Positions 21,969 to 34,189 of a DNA stretch of 64,000 nucleotides are shown piece by piece. Position 1 is the stretch's first letter; each line of letters begins with the position of its first letter. Source of the stretch: Xylaria sp. FL1777 (taxonomy: Eukaryota > Ascomycota > Sordariomycetes > Xylariales > Xylariaceae); the NCBI GenBank assembly GCA_022578965.1, contig MU400559.1:186001-250000 (forward strand), given 5' to 3'. The notes below the pieces were generated by a model. That model was not told where the DNA came from. It was given only the letters and a program-made list of their open reading frames with translations, and did not search any database. Position numbers and translations under genes: made by a program.

Positions 21969-24900
21969 ATGATGGTTGACTCGCAGGATGACATGGTTGT
22001 CGAACCAACTCAGAACGACAGGGACCAGGTGGCTATCATTGAACCCGATCAGCTCGACAATGAGTCGGAAACCCTCGAGAACGTTACTCTAGCTACCGAT
22101 TGTATGTGCCCGTCTCGACTATACATACCCCTGCTTCCACCAGGTGCAAGCTCGGGCTAACAACGTTATGTAGATGATGCCATAAAAGAGATCGTCCTAC
22201 CCCCACTCCTAGAAGAACCCAAGATACTAGAGGATGTAGTCAATACATGGAAAGTCGAGAATTGGAGAAATCTGAGCAAGAAAGAGCATGGTCCTACGTT
22301 CGAAGCTGGTGGCTATCCATGGTCAGTACAATTCGACGTCTGGCATAGTGCCCCCCTAACATCTTCAATAGGCGCATCCTTCTATTCCCCTTCGGCAACA
22401 ATGTCGACCAGTCCTCGATATACCTTGAGCATGGCTTCGACGATCTTAGCAGTGTACCAGATGACTGGAGTTGTTGCGTGCAATTTGGGTTGGTGATGTG
22501 GAATGTCCATGATCCTTCTCTTTTTGCTCACCATACTGCACATCATCGCTTTACCAAGGAAGAGAGCGATTGGGGTTTCACTCGATTTCTTGAGCTTAGG
22601 CGCATGTTCCAACAGCCATGGAACAACTCTGGTCGTCCCTTGGTCGAGGATGATTCCTGCAACATCACTGCGTACGTTCGTATTGTAGAGGACGAAACCG
22701 GCGTCCTATGGCATAACTTCAATAACTATGATTCCAAGAGGGAAACAGGCTTTGTTGGTTTGAAAAACCAAGGCGCTACATGCTATCTAAACTCCCTTTT
22801 GCAATCATTGTACTTTACCAATGCATTCAGAAAGGTCAGTCTTTCTATGTGGTTGGCTGTGGCCGGGAACAGGCTGACGAACCGGGCCATAGGCTGTTTA
22901 TCAAATACCGACTGCCGAAGATGAAAGTATCTCCAACAGTGCATATACCCTCCAGCGACTTTTTTACCAATTGCAAATATCTAACTCGGCCGTGGGCACC
23001 AACGAGCTCACACGATCCTTTGGCTGGGACACCCGACATATTTTCGAACAACAAGATGTACAAGAGTTGTCGCGTAAACTCATGGAGCGCATGGAGGAGA
23101 AAATGAAGGGCACAGCTGCTGAAGACTCACTTCCTAAAATGCTCAGTGGAAAGGTGAAAACATACGTTTCTTGCATCAACGTCGATTATGAGTCCAGCCG
23201 ACTTGAGGATTTCTGGGATATTCAACTCAATGTCCGAGGTATCCCTAACCTCCAAGAGAGCTTCAAAGATTATATCCAGCAAGAAACTCTAGACGGCGAC
23301 AACAAGTATTGGGCTGGTGATGAGCACAAATACCAAGATGCACGCAAAGGTGTCATATTCACAAGTTTCCCCGAAGTATTACATCTACATCTTAAACGGT
23401 TTGAGTATGACATCCAGCGAGACACGATGATGAAGATAAATGATCGCTTCGAGTTTCCGGATGTAGTAGACCTTGCACCCTACCTTGAAAAAGACGCAGA
23501 CAGATCCGAGCCGTGGATCTACAAATTACATGGTGTGTTGGTACACAGTGGTGACCTTAATGCTGGCCATTATTACGCCTTCCTCAAACCCAATAAAGAC
23601 GGCTGGTTCTACAAATTCGACGACGACAAAGTCACGAAGGCTACCATGAGAGAAACTCTTGAAGAGAACTTCGGCGGCGAATACAAGTCTACCCTCATTG
23701 CACCTCGATCGGCATTTCAGAAGAGGGCCCCCATCATGCGTCAAATGAATGCGTACATGTTAGTATACATTCGAGAGTCTCGCCTAGACCATATTTTGAC
23801 TCCGGTGAATAAAGAGGATTCCCCGCCACATTTACGTAATTACACCCCATTGTCAGACCTTGTAGTGCCCCATTTACTGACCGTCTAATAGAAAAGCGCC
23901 TGGACGAAGAGGCAGCTGCGCGGGAAGCGAAGAGAAAAGAGCGCGAAGAACAGCACCTCTTTCTTCCCGTGAAGGTCATTACTGAAGAGACCTTCAGAAA
24001 TCATCCTGGAACCGATTTGACCAATTTCGAGTCCAGTCCAGCGGATGACCCAGCTGCGCCAAGGTATTATAAAATGAGGAAACAATTCACTATGGAGGAA
24101 GCTGTAGCAATAATTGCTCAAGACTTAAACCAGGATCCTAAAAAGGTTCGCCTTTGGATTATGGTTAATCGCCAGAATAAAACCACTCGCCCCGATCAGC
24201 CGATCATGGATCTTCGCCCATCTATTGAAGAGACCCTTTCGCGAGCCGTGGGTACCAGTCGTGACAGCGTGCTCCGCGTTTGGGCCGAGGTTACCGACGA
24301 AGTGGACGCTCAAGGTAATGCAGTCTGGCCTACGTACCAGAGCAATGCGAATGGGGTTGTCGTTAAGAATGATCTAATTCTTATATTCCTTAAGCACTTC
24401 GACGTAGAGCAGCAGAAGCTTCATGGTATTGGCCACATCTACGTAAGCAAGGAAAGGAAAATAGAAGAACTCGTTCCAGTGATCTCAAAGAAGATGGGAT
24501 GGGGCGAAAAACTACCTGCCGGAGAGCAATTGGCCATGTGGGAAGAAATAAAGCCTTCAATGATCGAGTCCCTCAAGGCTAAGCAAACCCTTAAGGCGGC
24601 TGAGCTACAAGATGGCGATATCATATGCTTCCAGCGGGTCAATGAGCGAAAATCGCCGGGAGAGGTGCTGGGTAAAATCCCCCGCCTCGGAGATAAAACC
24701 TCGGAGGATCTCAAGCGGTGGGATAGGTTTGATGATGCTAAAAGCTTTTATGACTTCCTTTGCTTCAAGCGCGAAATTCGTCTGGATCCCCATCCGCGCT
24801 GCGAGAACCCTGATTTAGAGAGCTTCATCCTAACATTGAGCTCGAAGGTTACTTATGATCAACTAGCCGAACGCGTCGGAGAGCATCTCAAGGTGGAACC

Positions 24901-25847
24901 AACACATCTACGATTTTTTACTGCGAACGCTTCAACTGGTGCTCCGAAAGGAGCAGTACGACGAGTGCCCAACGCGACGCTAGCACAAATCCTAAACCCA
25001 CAAAATTACACCCAACAGAGCCTCCAAACCAAAGCTAATTCTCTCTTCTACGAAGTGCTGGAAATGAGTCTGGCAGAACTCGACACGAAAAAGAATATCA
25101 AAGTCACCTGGCTGAGCGAGGGAATCACCAAAGACGTAAGTCAGCCATCAACATGCAGTTATGTGTAGTGTAGCTAACAGCCCAGGAAACCTTTGACGTC
25201 CTCGTGAGCAAACAAGGACACGTCGAGGATCTAATTCAAGCCCTCATAAAAAAGGCACAACTAAAAGACGAGAGTGAGGATGGGCGAATAAGAGTTTATG
25301 AGATCCACAACCACAAGTTTTTCCGCGAGCTTGTCCCGAACTATCCCGTCTTGAGCATTAATGACTACGTTGACGTAATTGCGGAAAGGGTACCGGAGGA
25401 GGAAATTGACGCACCGGAGCTGGACTTCATCAAAGTCATTCATTTTCAGAATGATCCAAGCCGAGTGCACGGTATTCCGTTCAAGTTCCTTCTCAAGGAG
25501 GTATGTTTTCCCGGATGGATATCGCTATTGAACTGAAATTGACCTCTTCTAGGGTGAAGTGTTTTCGGAGACCAAGAAACGCCTTGAGAAACGGACAGGT
25601 ATTAAAGGCAAAGCATTTGAGAAAATCAAGTTTGCTATACTGCGGCGGTATCAAAAACCTGCAACGTATATAAATGATGGTGAGTATTTTTGATGTGCCG
25701 ATCTTGATAACTTACTCACACGCTTATGTATTAGATGATGTCCTGTATGAGGAAGGGAATACTATTGAGGACGATGCCATGCTGGGCCTAGACCATATGG
25801 ACCGCACCCGGACGAACAGGAACGGCGCAGAAATGTTCCTCAAGTGA
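21969..25847 (+). CDS. Ubiquitin hydrolase UBP15/USP7
   Basis: About 1161 aa from eight exons: 21969-22101, 22174-22321, 22372-22834, 22893-23835, 23892-25135, 25186-25500, 25553-25679, 25735-25847 (introns 50-72 nt, all phases agree). An N-terminal MATH/TRAF domain (about 65-200, TWKVENW...GGYPWRILLFP) is followed by the USP catalytic core. It has Cys box VGLKNQGATCYLNSLLQ (Cys231), His box HSGDLNAGHYYAF (His474) and KFDDDKV supplying the acidic residue. Ubiquitin-like C-terminal domains of the USP7 family follow. Known role: removal of ubiquitin from substrates controlling cell cycle, peroxisomal and chromatin proteins. Start alternative: ATG 21635 spliced over 298 nt to 21936 would add 12 residues in frame. 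Confidence 0.93.
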
Positions 25848-27049
25848 ACAACGGATAGAGGCTTACTTTTGATGGACACCCTCACCCATGTTCCTGCCAT
25901 GACAGAAAACATGATAAAGTGTGAAGTATCACTTACGACCTTCGCATGTAGTGAAAGGCCCCATATACTTTCAGTGTTGAAGTATTGTATAGGGAAGCGG
26001 CATGTCGCTACGTGGCTCTCGTGGGTTAGGAAGCGTCAAGCCAAGCAGTGCACATATGAGACGTTGTGAAGGTGAAGGTGGGGAACGCAGACAATCCACT
26101 TTGTGTGGTTGTGATACATGGGTGATTCGTATTAGCAACACTGTCCTAAGAATAGAGTTGCTAGATATACCAATACGATACCAATATTCATATTGTTTGT
26201 TGGCATACTCTTTCTCGCTTTATGATCATGATCATGATCATGATCACACTCGTGCCGCTTATAAGGGTTGAACTCTTTTCTGTTGATTCTTCAACACGTT
26301 GTCTGCTTTGGGCATGTGTTTTATTTTCCATCTCACCTAATATTTCATACCGTCTTGTCTAAATCCCTCTTATCGCGTCTAAGACAATTGGGATCCAGGT
26401 AAAAGCATTCGTGTTGCTACTATGGTAGTATGCCGGATTTGATGGTGTATTTTATTCATCAACTAGGCTAGCACCGCCTTGGCAGCTGTTATATAACGGC
26501 TGGCTGCCTCGCGTGGCGGTACGCGCGTCTAGGTTTCTCATCACTTTTCCAACTCCCACGAAAAGTACCTTTATACGACACACCGTAGGCCCTAACAGGT
26601 GGCCGGCCTCACGGGCGCACCTACGAAAGACCTAAAGAATATTGGTTCGAGTCCTACTCGTCGAGTGACCGGCTTACGTAGCGCACGGACACCTAGGCCT
26701 CGAATAGAGGCTAACGCCCCCCTCCCCCAATATATGCGATCAAGTCTACCTCTTTCGAGATAGCTAGCAAGTGGACATAGATAGAACTTACCGATACTGG
26801 CTCAAATAAAGGCCAATAAATTATTATTCGAGCTCTGGTTTATCATTTGTTTTATTCACAAGCTTTATGTACTTTTATGGCCTTGCACTTAGATGTACGA
26901 GCTCAAGACTTTATTTCACTAAACAACCTAAATTGCAGTTTTGAGTCTGCTCGGGATTTTAGGGGGTGCTATGATACAATTTTCTCAAAAGGGGGGATTC
27001 ATCCATCGCGTGCCGTTAGAAGAAGAAAATAAAATGACAGTAGGTACGT
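25848..27049. other. Convergent spacer with GATC repeat
   Basis: About 1.2 kb between the 3' ends of UBP15 and the AflY-like gene. It contains the ATGATC tandem at 26221-26248 and, at 26642-26652, a perfect pol III B-box-like string (GGTTCGAGTCC) without a foldable tRNA around it. No gene. Confidence 0.5.
26221..26248. repeat. ATGATC hexamer tandem
   Basis: About four perfect copies of a six-base unit, each carrying the palindrome GATC and, joined, TGATCA. It lies in the 3' spacer. Confidence 0.8.
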
Positions 27050-29074
27050 CTAGAGACGTCCGTGGTCGTCATCTCGTCGATCGGGAACTTCCTGTATCGT
27101 GACCTCTATTAGCAATTTCATTCAACACACTCACACAATACACATATAAGGAGCGGGGGATGGGGGATGGGGGTTCGCATATTCACTTACCGCCCAGGCT
27201 TCTGCCTCCCCGGCGTCGCGCACCCACGTCGGCCCTGGCCCTTCCACCGAGTCCACCACCAGCTGGTGCAGCTTGTTCCACAGCCCGTCGCCCTTGATCT
27301 GCAGCCACGCCTTGTCCTCGTAGGGCTTGCTCGCGTCTTGGCAGATCCCGAGCGCGCGCACCAGTTTTGAGACGTGCCCGTCGTCGTGGAGGGCGTAGAT
27401 GCGGGGGAGAAGGTCTGTTGGGGGTGGATGTGGTTAGTGGTCATACATATATATCTTGTGACATACGGGTGATACAATATAAAGATATTCTAGAAAAGGG
27501 GGGAAATTGTGAGGGGAAAGAGGGGGTTTGAATAAGCTGTTCTCTTTATCGTCTTACCGATTGTAGGTTTACGAGTCTTCTCCTTCGGGACGTATGAGGT
27601 GATCTTTTCGAGGGAGACGGGAGGACAGCCCCGCGCTGCGTATTGCAGGAGGTCGAATCGGATCTTCCATTCTAGGAGACGCACTTTGCTCTCTGTCGGG
27701 ATCCAGTCTTGCGCGTTGATCGTGAGGAATAGAGGGCATACGGTGATGTGGTGCCTATGGGATGAATTTTATTAGTTCGGGGGTGAGAAAGCGGTTATGA
27801 GGGCAAGAGAGATGAGGGTGTGTTTCTGCGCGTGCGTGTATATTGAAGAAGACTTACATCAAGAAGAAATCGAACCGCGGTTCCTTCCCCGGACGAAGAG
27901 CGGCGCCCGCAACTTCATAGACGACAGTGTTATACATCTCGACGGTCCTCTCGTCCAGTTCCTCTGGGCGGACCTTCACCCTCGCAGCAACGCGGATGAA
28001 TTCGTCGAAAGCACGGCCAAGGACGCCATCACGGATCTTGCTCTGATCAGACGGGCGCGCCGCGGTTGACAGCTTCTTATCTGCTGCGACGTCCTTGAAC
28101 AGGTTCACTATCTCTGACATAGGCGACGAAGACGATCGCGCAGCCGCTTCCGCCGCTAGGAGGAAGCCCTGCGTGTCGTCTTGATGCACCGCCGCTTGCG
28201 CCAGTCCCATTGCTACGATGGCTGGCTGTTGCCATTCTATGCCGTACATGAGCTGGATTATGGGGTGCAAGAAGCCTGAGTGAGAGGATTAGTAAGTAAA
28301 GCGAGTAAAGTGAGTACATAAGTAAAAGTGGATGAGTTGAGAAGATGGCGTTGAAAAGGAAGAGATTTTTGAGAAACTCACTTGAAAACATGCGGAACAA
28401 CATGTCCTCGCTTCGCTCATCACCCTTGAAGAGATATTCGCTTAGAACTGCCTGCCAGCCCTTCTCGTCTATTTCCTTCTGGAAAAATGCGAGGAAATCG
28501 GTATAGTACCTGTTCAATGCTAGTTGAGTAACTTATGCTCATCTTTATCCCCGTTATGGAAGACTTCATCTCATGCTAGTATAAGGATTTACTTACTCTT
28601 CTTTTCCGAGTTTCTTTTTTGCCAGTTCGAAGTCCTTTAGTTCTTCGATCTGGTCAGGGTGAACTTGATATGGGGCTCTTTGGTAGTTCGCGTTGTCATT
28701 GTATCCCATCTGGATGTCGTCTGGTGAGGCACCCAGGCCATACAATGCCAGAAGATGGTGGCTTATACTAGAAATTGTAAGGTTAATACCACGTAATTTT
28801 AACTCAATAATTATACTATTTAGAAGGTGTACTAGGCTTACTGGTTGTGATACCCTTTCTTATTGAAGAAGCAGTGATGTTTCTAAAATACGACTGTTAA
28901 CCGATAATGGCTTATAACTTAACGATATAGTTTATATAAACAGGTAGAAGATAGACGAACGTAGAGGTCATCCTGCAGTAGCTCGGTGGTTTTCTTCGCT
29001 GCTGCCTCGGTCTGCTTGCGGTGCCAGAGACCGGTGTTCTCTGGCGTGATCTCGATAGTGTGTGCCGTCGCCAT
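27050..29074 (-). CDS. AflY/questin oxidase-like protein (DUF4243)
   Basis: About 444 aa from eight exons: 29074-28961, 28882-28842, 28767-28597, 28509-28382, 28275-27858, 27754-27558, 27414-27191, 27091-27050. All junction phases agree; the first donor is the less usual GTTCGT. The His-rich signature HHCFFNKKGYHNHISHHLL near residues 39-58, the HPDQIEEL block, FLHPIIQLMYGIEW (about 152-165) and a C-terminal AWAEVPDRR fit the questin oxidase/AflY (HypX) family. In known clusters these carry out Baeyer-Villiger-type oxidative ring cleavage of polyketides. Here no polyketide synthase lies nearby, so the substrate is unknown. A TATATATA box lies at about 29229-29218. An upstream in-frame ATG (29164) would add a Ser/Arg-rich, presequence-like 30 residues. 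Confidence 0.85.
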
Positions 29075-32000
29075 GGTTGTTAGATAATATCTGTTAGTTA
29101 CAGGGTTGGTTGTTAAGGTTCCTCTTGTAAATGATCTTAATTGTGAGCGGGAGATGGTTCTCATGACACTCTTGCTGTCATCCAAGCTTCTTGTACTCAA
29201 TCAACTCATGATGTCCAGATATATATAATTGCACGGTTTCCCGGACTTCGGCCGCGAGGCTACCCCGACGATACATGCAATTCGTAAAGGTGTATACCAA
29301 ACTCGGTATCAAAAGCGAGAGAGGGCTACGATTTCTTGGACAGGCTTACAAATCCTGTGACTCAACAATTGACCTAAAGAGGGTATCCAGATGCGATGCG
29401 GGGGACTGCCGCTTCATTTTAATGGACGAGTGAAAGCTCCGAGTGCGACCTCTTCGGCCGACGTGCAACAGCCCAGACTTCTCCGGGGAAACGATGATGT
29501 AATGCGGGTGCGGATGCGGGCGGGATGCGATGTGGGATGGTGCAACTCGATAGAAAACTAGTAGAGTCTTGGGAAGCTAACGATCTTTTGGGACAATGAC
29601 CAGTACCAACAACGTATAGTTTTCGACTTTTACAGAGGATATCCTTGTTCTGGCTGACCTTACGGATATTACGCACATGGAATGGACCGAAAGAATCTAT
29701 CTAGTTGAAAATGGCAAGGAAAACGAAGCCGTGCGTATCAGTAACTACTAGGATTTCTAGAGCCGCTAATAGTTATTGGGTGTCCTTTCTAAGTGGATCG
29801 ACTTTTATCAACATTCTTTTGTCTTGTAGAATTACTGAAAAAGAACAATGATCCTTGTAATACCTTAATGTATGCCTTTTCTTATTCTGACCGACACGTG
29901 GAGGCAAGTGGTTGGTGGTACCAAACAAATTTTGTAAGCAATGATGAGGGTATGAATACTGTGCCCGGCGGCGACACAGTAGACGATGGATCGGGATATT
30001 TTCATTGGGATGTCAATATAACACGGGCTGAAACTAGGATTACGGATCATTTTCGGACTACGGACAATTAAAAGATGCTGAAGATCATTTGACTTCATAG
30101 AAGGCTTTTGAAATAAAACGGGAATACGACGTATATATGCACAGCAAACCATCAGGCCACGGAAATCAGTAAGGCTATCTATGTGCGTTACATTAGAGGC
30201 ATGGATTAAATACTTAGTTAGATAGCGAAACCCGAATTTTTCCTACCACGACGACTAAGACTAGCGTCATTGCACCTACTAAGAATGATAGATATTGTAT
30301 ATTGTGAATGGCCTTAACTACCAATTCGAAGAGCCCGGAAAATGTCTTTGCATGTTTCTATTGTGTGTCTTGCTTGAGTAGTCTGGAACAACAGGCCAGT
30401 GTTGTTCAAAACCAATGCCAGCGTATCCAAGTCCTAGGTGTATCTTACTACACGGGCCAGGATACGGTGTTTCTGTATGTCAGCTCAACCATTGCTACAA
30501 ACCCCTACATCCTTGAGAATGAGGCCGATTAGCTACTAGTCCATGCGGAAGAGTGAATCGCCTACGGCGATACGAGCTGTGGCGACCCCCGCCACCCCCC
30601 TTTTTGTAATCAAGGATCATTTCTCGGCAGACTCTTGGAATCAACTTCCGAAGAGAACTTCAGGGTCTCTATTTAGGAAAGCTCCGCCATCCTCTCACAA
30701 CGAAAGAAAAAGCACCGAAGGTGAAATCAAGGAGAGACGGCAATTTCCGAGATCCTCATTAGGACTTTCTGTTGGAATCGCTTCCACAAGTTCTGATGTA
30801 GGGGGATTACAAAGCATCGAACCCCCTTCGTTGTAGGACATTCCAAGGTAGACTCGTTCACTCATCTAGTATCACTTATACTCAGGACTGTGCCGATCCA
30901 GGAAATCTAGTCTATGCAACCGCCTAAGAGAGATAGAGTCCGTAGGGTAGTGAAGGGTGTACTGGATTTGTGATGTTTACCTTTAAGGCAATTTATAAGT
31001 CTTCTTCTGGGTTTATAAATGAGCCAACCCGTTAAACATGACTTGAACGATGCTTAGCTTTAGAAAATTGAAGATTCCCATGCCCGGAGGCCAAACCCCT
31101 GGAAATCATTGCAAGCTCGTGCCATTGCACGCCTGAAGACAACCTTCTCTTATATCACGTAACCTATATAAATTAGGAGACGTAGTGATATAGGTAAAAG
31201 CAACTGTAATACGAAGATCTTGTGTCACTGCTCAGATTTATTCAACTCCAACAAATTCACCATAATATGATGCCATTAGTTCTTTATGCCAGTTAGTGGC
31301 CTGCTTAAAAACGAATCACCACTAGTTTTATCTCACGGGCTGTGTGCTACGGTTCTCCCTTCGTGGCATTGAAAAAGGGGCAGAGATTGAAGAGTGATGG
31401 AAGCTTGTATTTGCCCGGGAGAGACCACGAGATAGTTGCCTTAGTTCCGACTTTCATTTGGTATTCGGTTTGATTAGAAAATCGTTATCGTGTAATTTCA
31501 TAGATCGGATGATTGGCCGTATTGGTGGGATTCTCATGTAATCGACAGACATTGTTGCCGCTGGACTATGATAAAGCACTCGTACGTAGGATTTTCTCTA
31601 CGCCTCTTCACGTATTTCCCCCCTTTACTGGGGGAGGCGATGAAGTATGGTGGAAGATCGAGAGTAGCAGAAAACTGGCGACTCACAGTCAGATCTATTT
31701 CATAGGAACATCTTCGACTCAGATCTGCATTAGCAAACAAATTGCTTTTAACCCTAAGACAGCCATTGACTAGACTGATTAATGAATGCACTAGAAGGCT
31801 CTGGACTACACATCTACAGTCTTAGTCCGACTTGAACTATAGGCCGCGTAGAGCTAGATGATTGAAACGACTTACTTCCCGCCATCTAGCCCGAGTACAT
31901 CCGTTCTTAGTTCCACAAAAGGTGTGTGAAGTGCCTAGCCTGACGGGTTCGGCCGTCGTTAGTGTTGGATGCAATATCGAACCCACCGACTATAATATGG

Positions 32001-32611
32001 TCTACTTAGTTAGATGATTGGTGCATCGCATCCACGCTATCCTGTGCATTTCAAGAGAACTTCCAAGTAGAGCAGAGTTTGGCAGAAAGTAGGGCTTACG
32101 ATGAAGAACAAGACTCCTCATTCATGGTTGCATATTGGGGGCTGTAATAGTCTTTTCCCGGCGCTTATACCGTGTCCATCATTGATTGGCCTAGTCCAAA
32201 TGTCAGCTCTCCCCTAGTCTCGCTGATGAACCTGTAGCAATCCCAACTTTAGATAACTTGCAGCCAACACTCAATATCTCTCAAGTACGTACAGATAATA
32301 AGTCTGAGGGTAGAATGTAGTTTGATGACCATAAATCATGCGTCTGTGAAGTATCGTCTATGCCGTGACAGCATCGGATTCTAACATTCAATCTCGTCTC
32401 TATCGCATCAAAAACAATCAAGTGTACTAAGCCGGCGACTTAACATTACGGTGGTTTCTCGAAAGTGCAGGTATACCTTGAAATTCTACAGCAGCCGATT
32501 ATATTCGCCAGCAAACTTGTATAAATCAATCGACTGTGCAGAAGTTGTAAGGAAGCATTGATTACCCCTATCTGGACCCCATCTAACCGGTAATACCGTG
32601 CGAGCAGAGAG
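29075..32611. other. 3.5-kb gene-poor stretch
   Basis: No supported gene. Open frames at 29793-30071, 30308-30532 and 30543-30836 (plus) read loosely like protein but have no motif and no consistent splice partners. It may hold decayed sequence. Codon-level evidence is too weak to annotate. Confidence 0.45.
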
Positions 32612-32821
32612 ATGTGTGAGTCCGTATATATCAAATATACATGCGGCTGCACAAAGGAGATGGAGTTCGTCCAGTGCCGCGACCACCGCGGAACCAACCT
32701 TAGATGCGCAAAAATCAACAGACAATGGGGCAAGGATTCAACAAACTACTGCTCGGGACACCTAGTCAAGTCTGACACCACAAGGATATACATGGACCGA
32801 CAAGGACGGGTTGAAGAGTGA
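32612..32821 (+). CDS. Small cysteine-rich hypothetical protein
   Basis: Single-exon frame of 69 aa starting at an ATG. Six cysteines (2, 11, 13, 22, 32, 47) and histidines at 25 and 50 lie in a CGC...QC...C...NYCSGH layout. There is no signal peptide, so a zinc-binding cytosolic or nuclear mini-protein is more likely than a secreted effector. Short proteins with a CGC-x8-QC-x9-C-x14-C layout resemble small uncharacterised fungal proteins I have seen, but I cannot name a family. It stands alone in a gene-poor stretch. Confidence 0.5.
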   Translation: MCESVYIKYTCGCTKEMEFVQCRDHRGTNLRCAKINRQWGKDSTNYCSGHLVKSDTTRIYMDRQGRVEE

Positions 32822-33148
32822 AGATTGGCTCACGGGCTGCTGGCTTGTATTGAGATGGTAAAATATGCGTGTGAAGATTGGGAATTTATCGGTGTTCTGG
32901 AATTCGCTATAATTGCCTGCGCTAGGAAGTTGGTCAGAGTAGTATTTTAGGCAACGGGAGCCCCTTTGGATACATGGAGAGGAGATTTAAGAATCATGTG
33001 GCCATTCCATTGAGCTCTAACTATATCAACCTACCTCACTGCAGACGGGTCTATCTATCCACTCCTTGAGAATTACCCTCTGGCATTGTTTTTTTCTTAA
33101 TTTCGCAGCATAGCAACAATATATCCGCAAAACAGTTTATACATCGCG
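32822..33148. other. Short spacer
   Basis: 327 nt between the Cys-rich protein and the 3' end of the F-box gene. Nothing else is seen. Confidence 0.6.
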
Positions 33149-34189
33149 TCATTCTCTATTGCTAAAGTAGCCTCTTTGTCGAGCAGCTTCCGGTAGCTCG
33201 GGCGGCATGATCTTGCCTTCTTCGCTTGAGTTCCACAGGAGTTGAGCCTGTTCGCACCATCGGAAATGTTTCAGGAAGCCGTCCTTCGAATACACCTTGT
33301 CCCGGGCGGCGAAATCCCGGGACTCGCCCCTGTAGCCGATGATGTGTCTCTCGAGGGCGAGCTGACACCCGGCACACGACATTCCGTGTTCCACTTTACC
33401 GGTTCGCCTGTCATAATAAGGAAGTGCGCAGGCCGCCATGAAGTTGAATCGTTGGTTTTGCTCGGAGTTTCCCGGCCGCGGCGGCGGCGGTTGCCCGGAA
33501 ATTTTTACGGCCTGGTGAGCGGAAACTACGGTAATGCGGGACTTATACACGTTCCCGAGCATTGTGTACGTCCCAGGCAAAGTTTTCAATGACCTGAGTT
33601 GGTTTATATCGGCTTTGGTAAAGTGGAATTGCCTCTTGGTAGCTGTAAGAGTCTGTACTTGGGTCTCTCGAGCGATCCGGAGGCATTTAAAACAGCATCG
33701 TTCCCAGAGCAAGAGGGCCACAAACCCAGCGAATTCGCCGCAGAAAGCGCAATTTTTGGCACAGAGCGCCCAGTCGAAATTGAATAGAGGAATGTGAATA
33801 GCAAGCTCCGTCCGTAGCAAGGCGCAGAAGAGGTCAAGTCCATGGGCGACAACGCGTTGATACTGCGGCAAAGAATCTACTAATTCTCTGCATCGGAGAT
33901 TCACTTGCCGGAAAATAAATAGCGAGTTCATGTCTAGACTCAAGACTACGTTATCCAAGAGCTCGAGAGGTAGTCGTTGGAGAGAGCCGAGTCCCGTGTC
34001 AGGAGCCTGCCGGAAGGGTGTTGCTATCGATGAACGAATACTGTCATGTTCTCCAGGCGGGAAGGATATTACAGCGGTACAGAATTCCTTGCGATGATAG
34101 CTGGCAATTCTAACAATAGCGTCGCCCTGCTCCTCACTGTATTGATATTCGATGGCGGAGTGATATCCGCGAGGCATGACGGGAGACAT
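33149..34189 (-). CDS. F-box-like protein
   Basis: 346 aa, apparently intronless. ATG 34189 follows an in-frame stop; ATG 34177 is an alternative. The F-box lies at about residues 70-112 (LQRLPLELLDNVVLSLDMN...FRQVNLRCRELVDSLP). It is followed by a conserved Cys pattern typical of fungal F-box proteins: CAKNCAFC...RCCFKCL (about 143-172) and MSCAGCQ (about 280), probably metal binding. Such proteins bind Skp1 and recruit substrates to SCF ubiquitin ligases. The target is unknown. No WD40 or LRR substrate domain is present. Confidence 0.8.
   Translation of the reverse strand: MSPVMPRGYHSAIEYQYSEEQGDAIVRIASYHRKEFCTAVISFPPGEHDSIRSSIATPFRQAPDTGLGSLQRLPLELLDNVVLSLDMNSLFIFRQVNLRCRELVDSLPQYQRVVAHGLDLFCALLRTELAIHIPLFNFDWALCAKNCAFCGEFAGFVALLLWERCCFKCLRIARETQVQTLTATKRQFHFTKADINQLRSLKTLPGTYTMLGNVYKSRITVVSAHQAVKISGQPPPPRPGNSEQNQRFNFMAACALPYYDRRTGKVEHGMSCAGCQLALERHIIGYRGESRDFAARDKVYSKDGFLKHFRWCEQAQLLWNSSEEGKIMPPELPEAARQRGYFSNRE

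Noticed and set aside
26590..26700. tRNA gene suggested by a perfect B box (GGTTCGAGTCC)
   Set aside because: The putative T-stem has two mismatches, no acceptor or anticodon arm pairs, and no A box matches.
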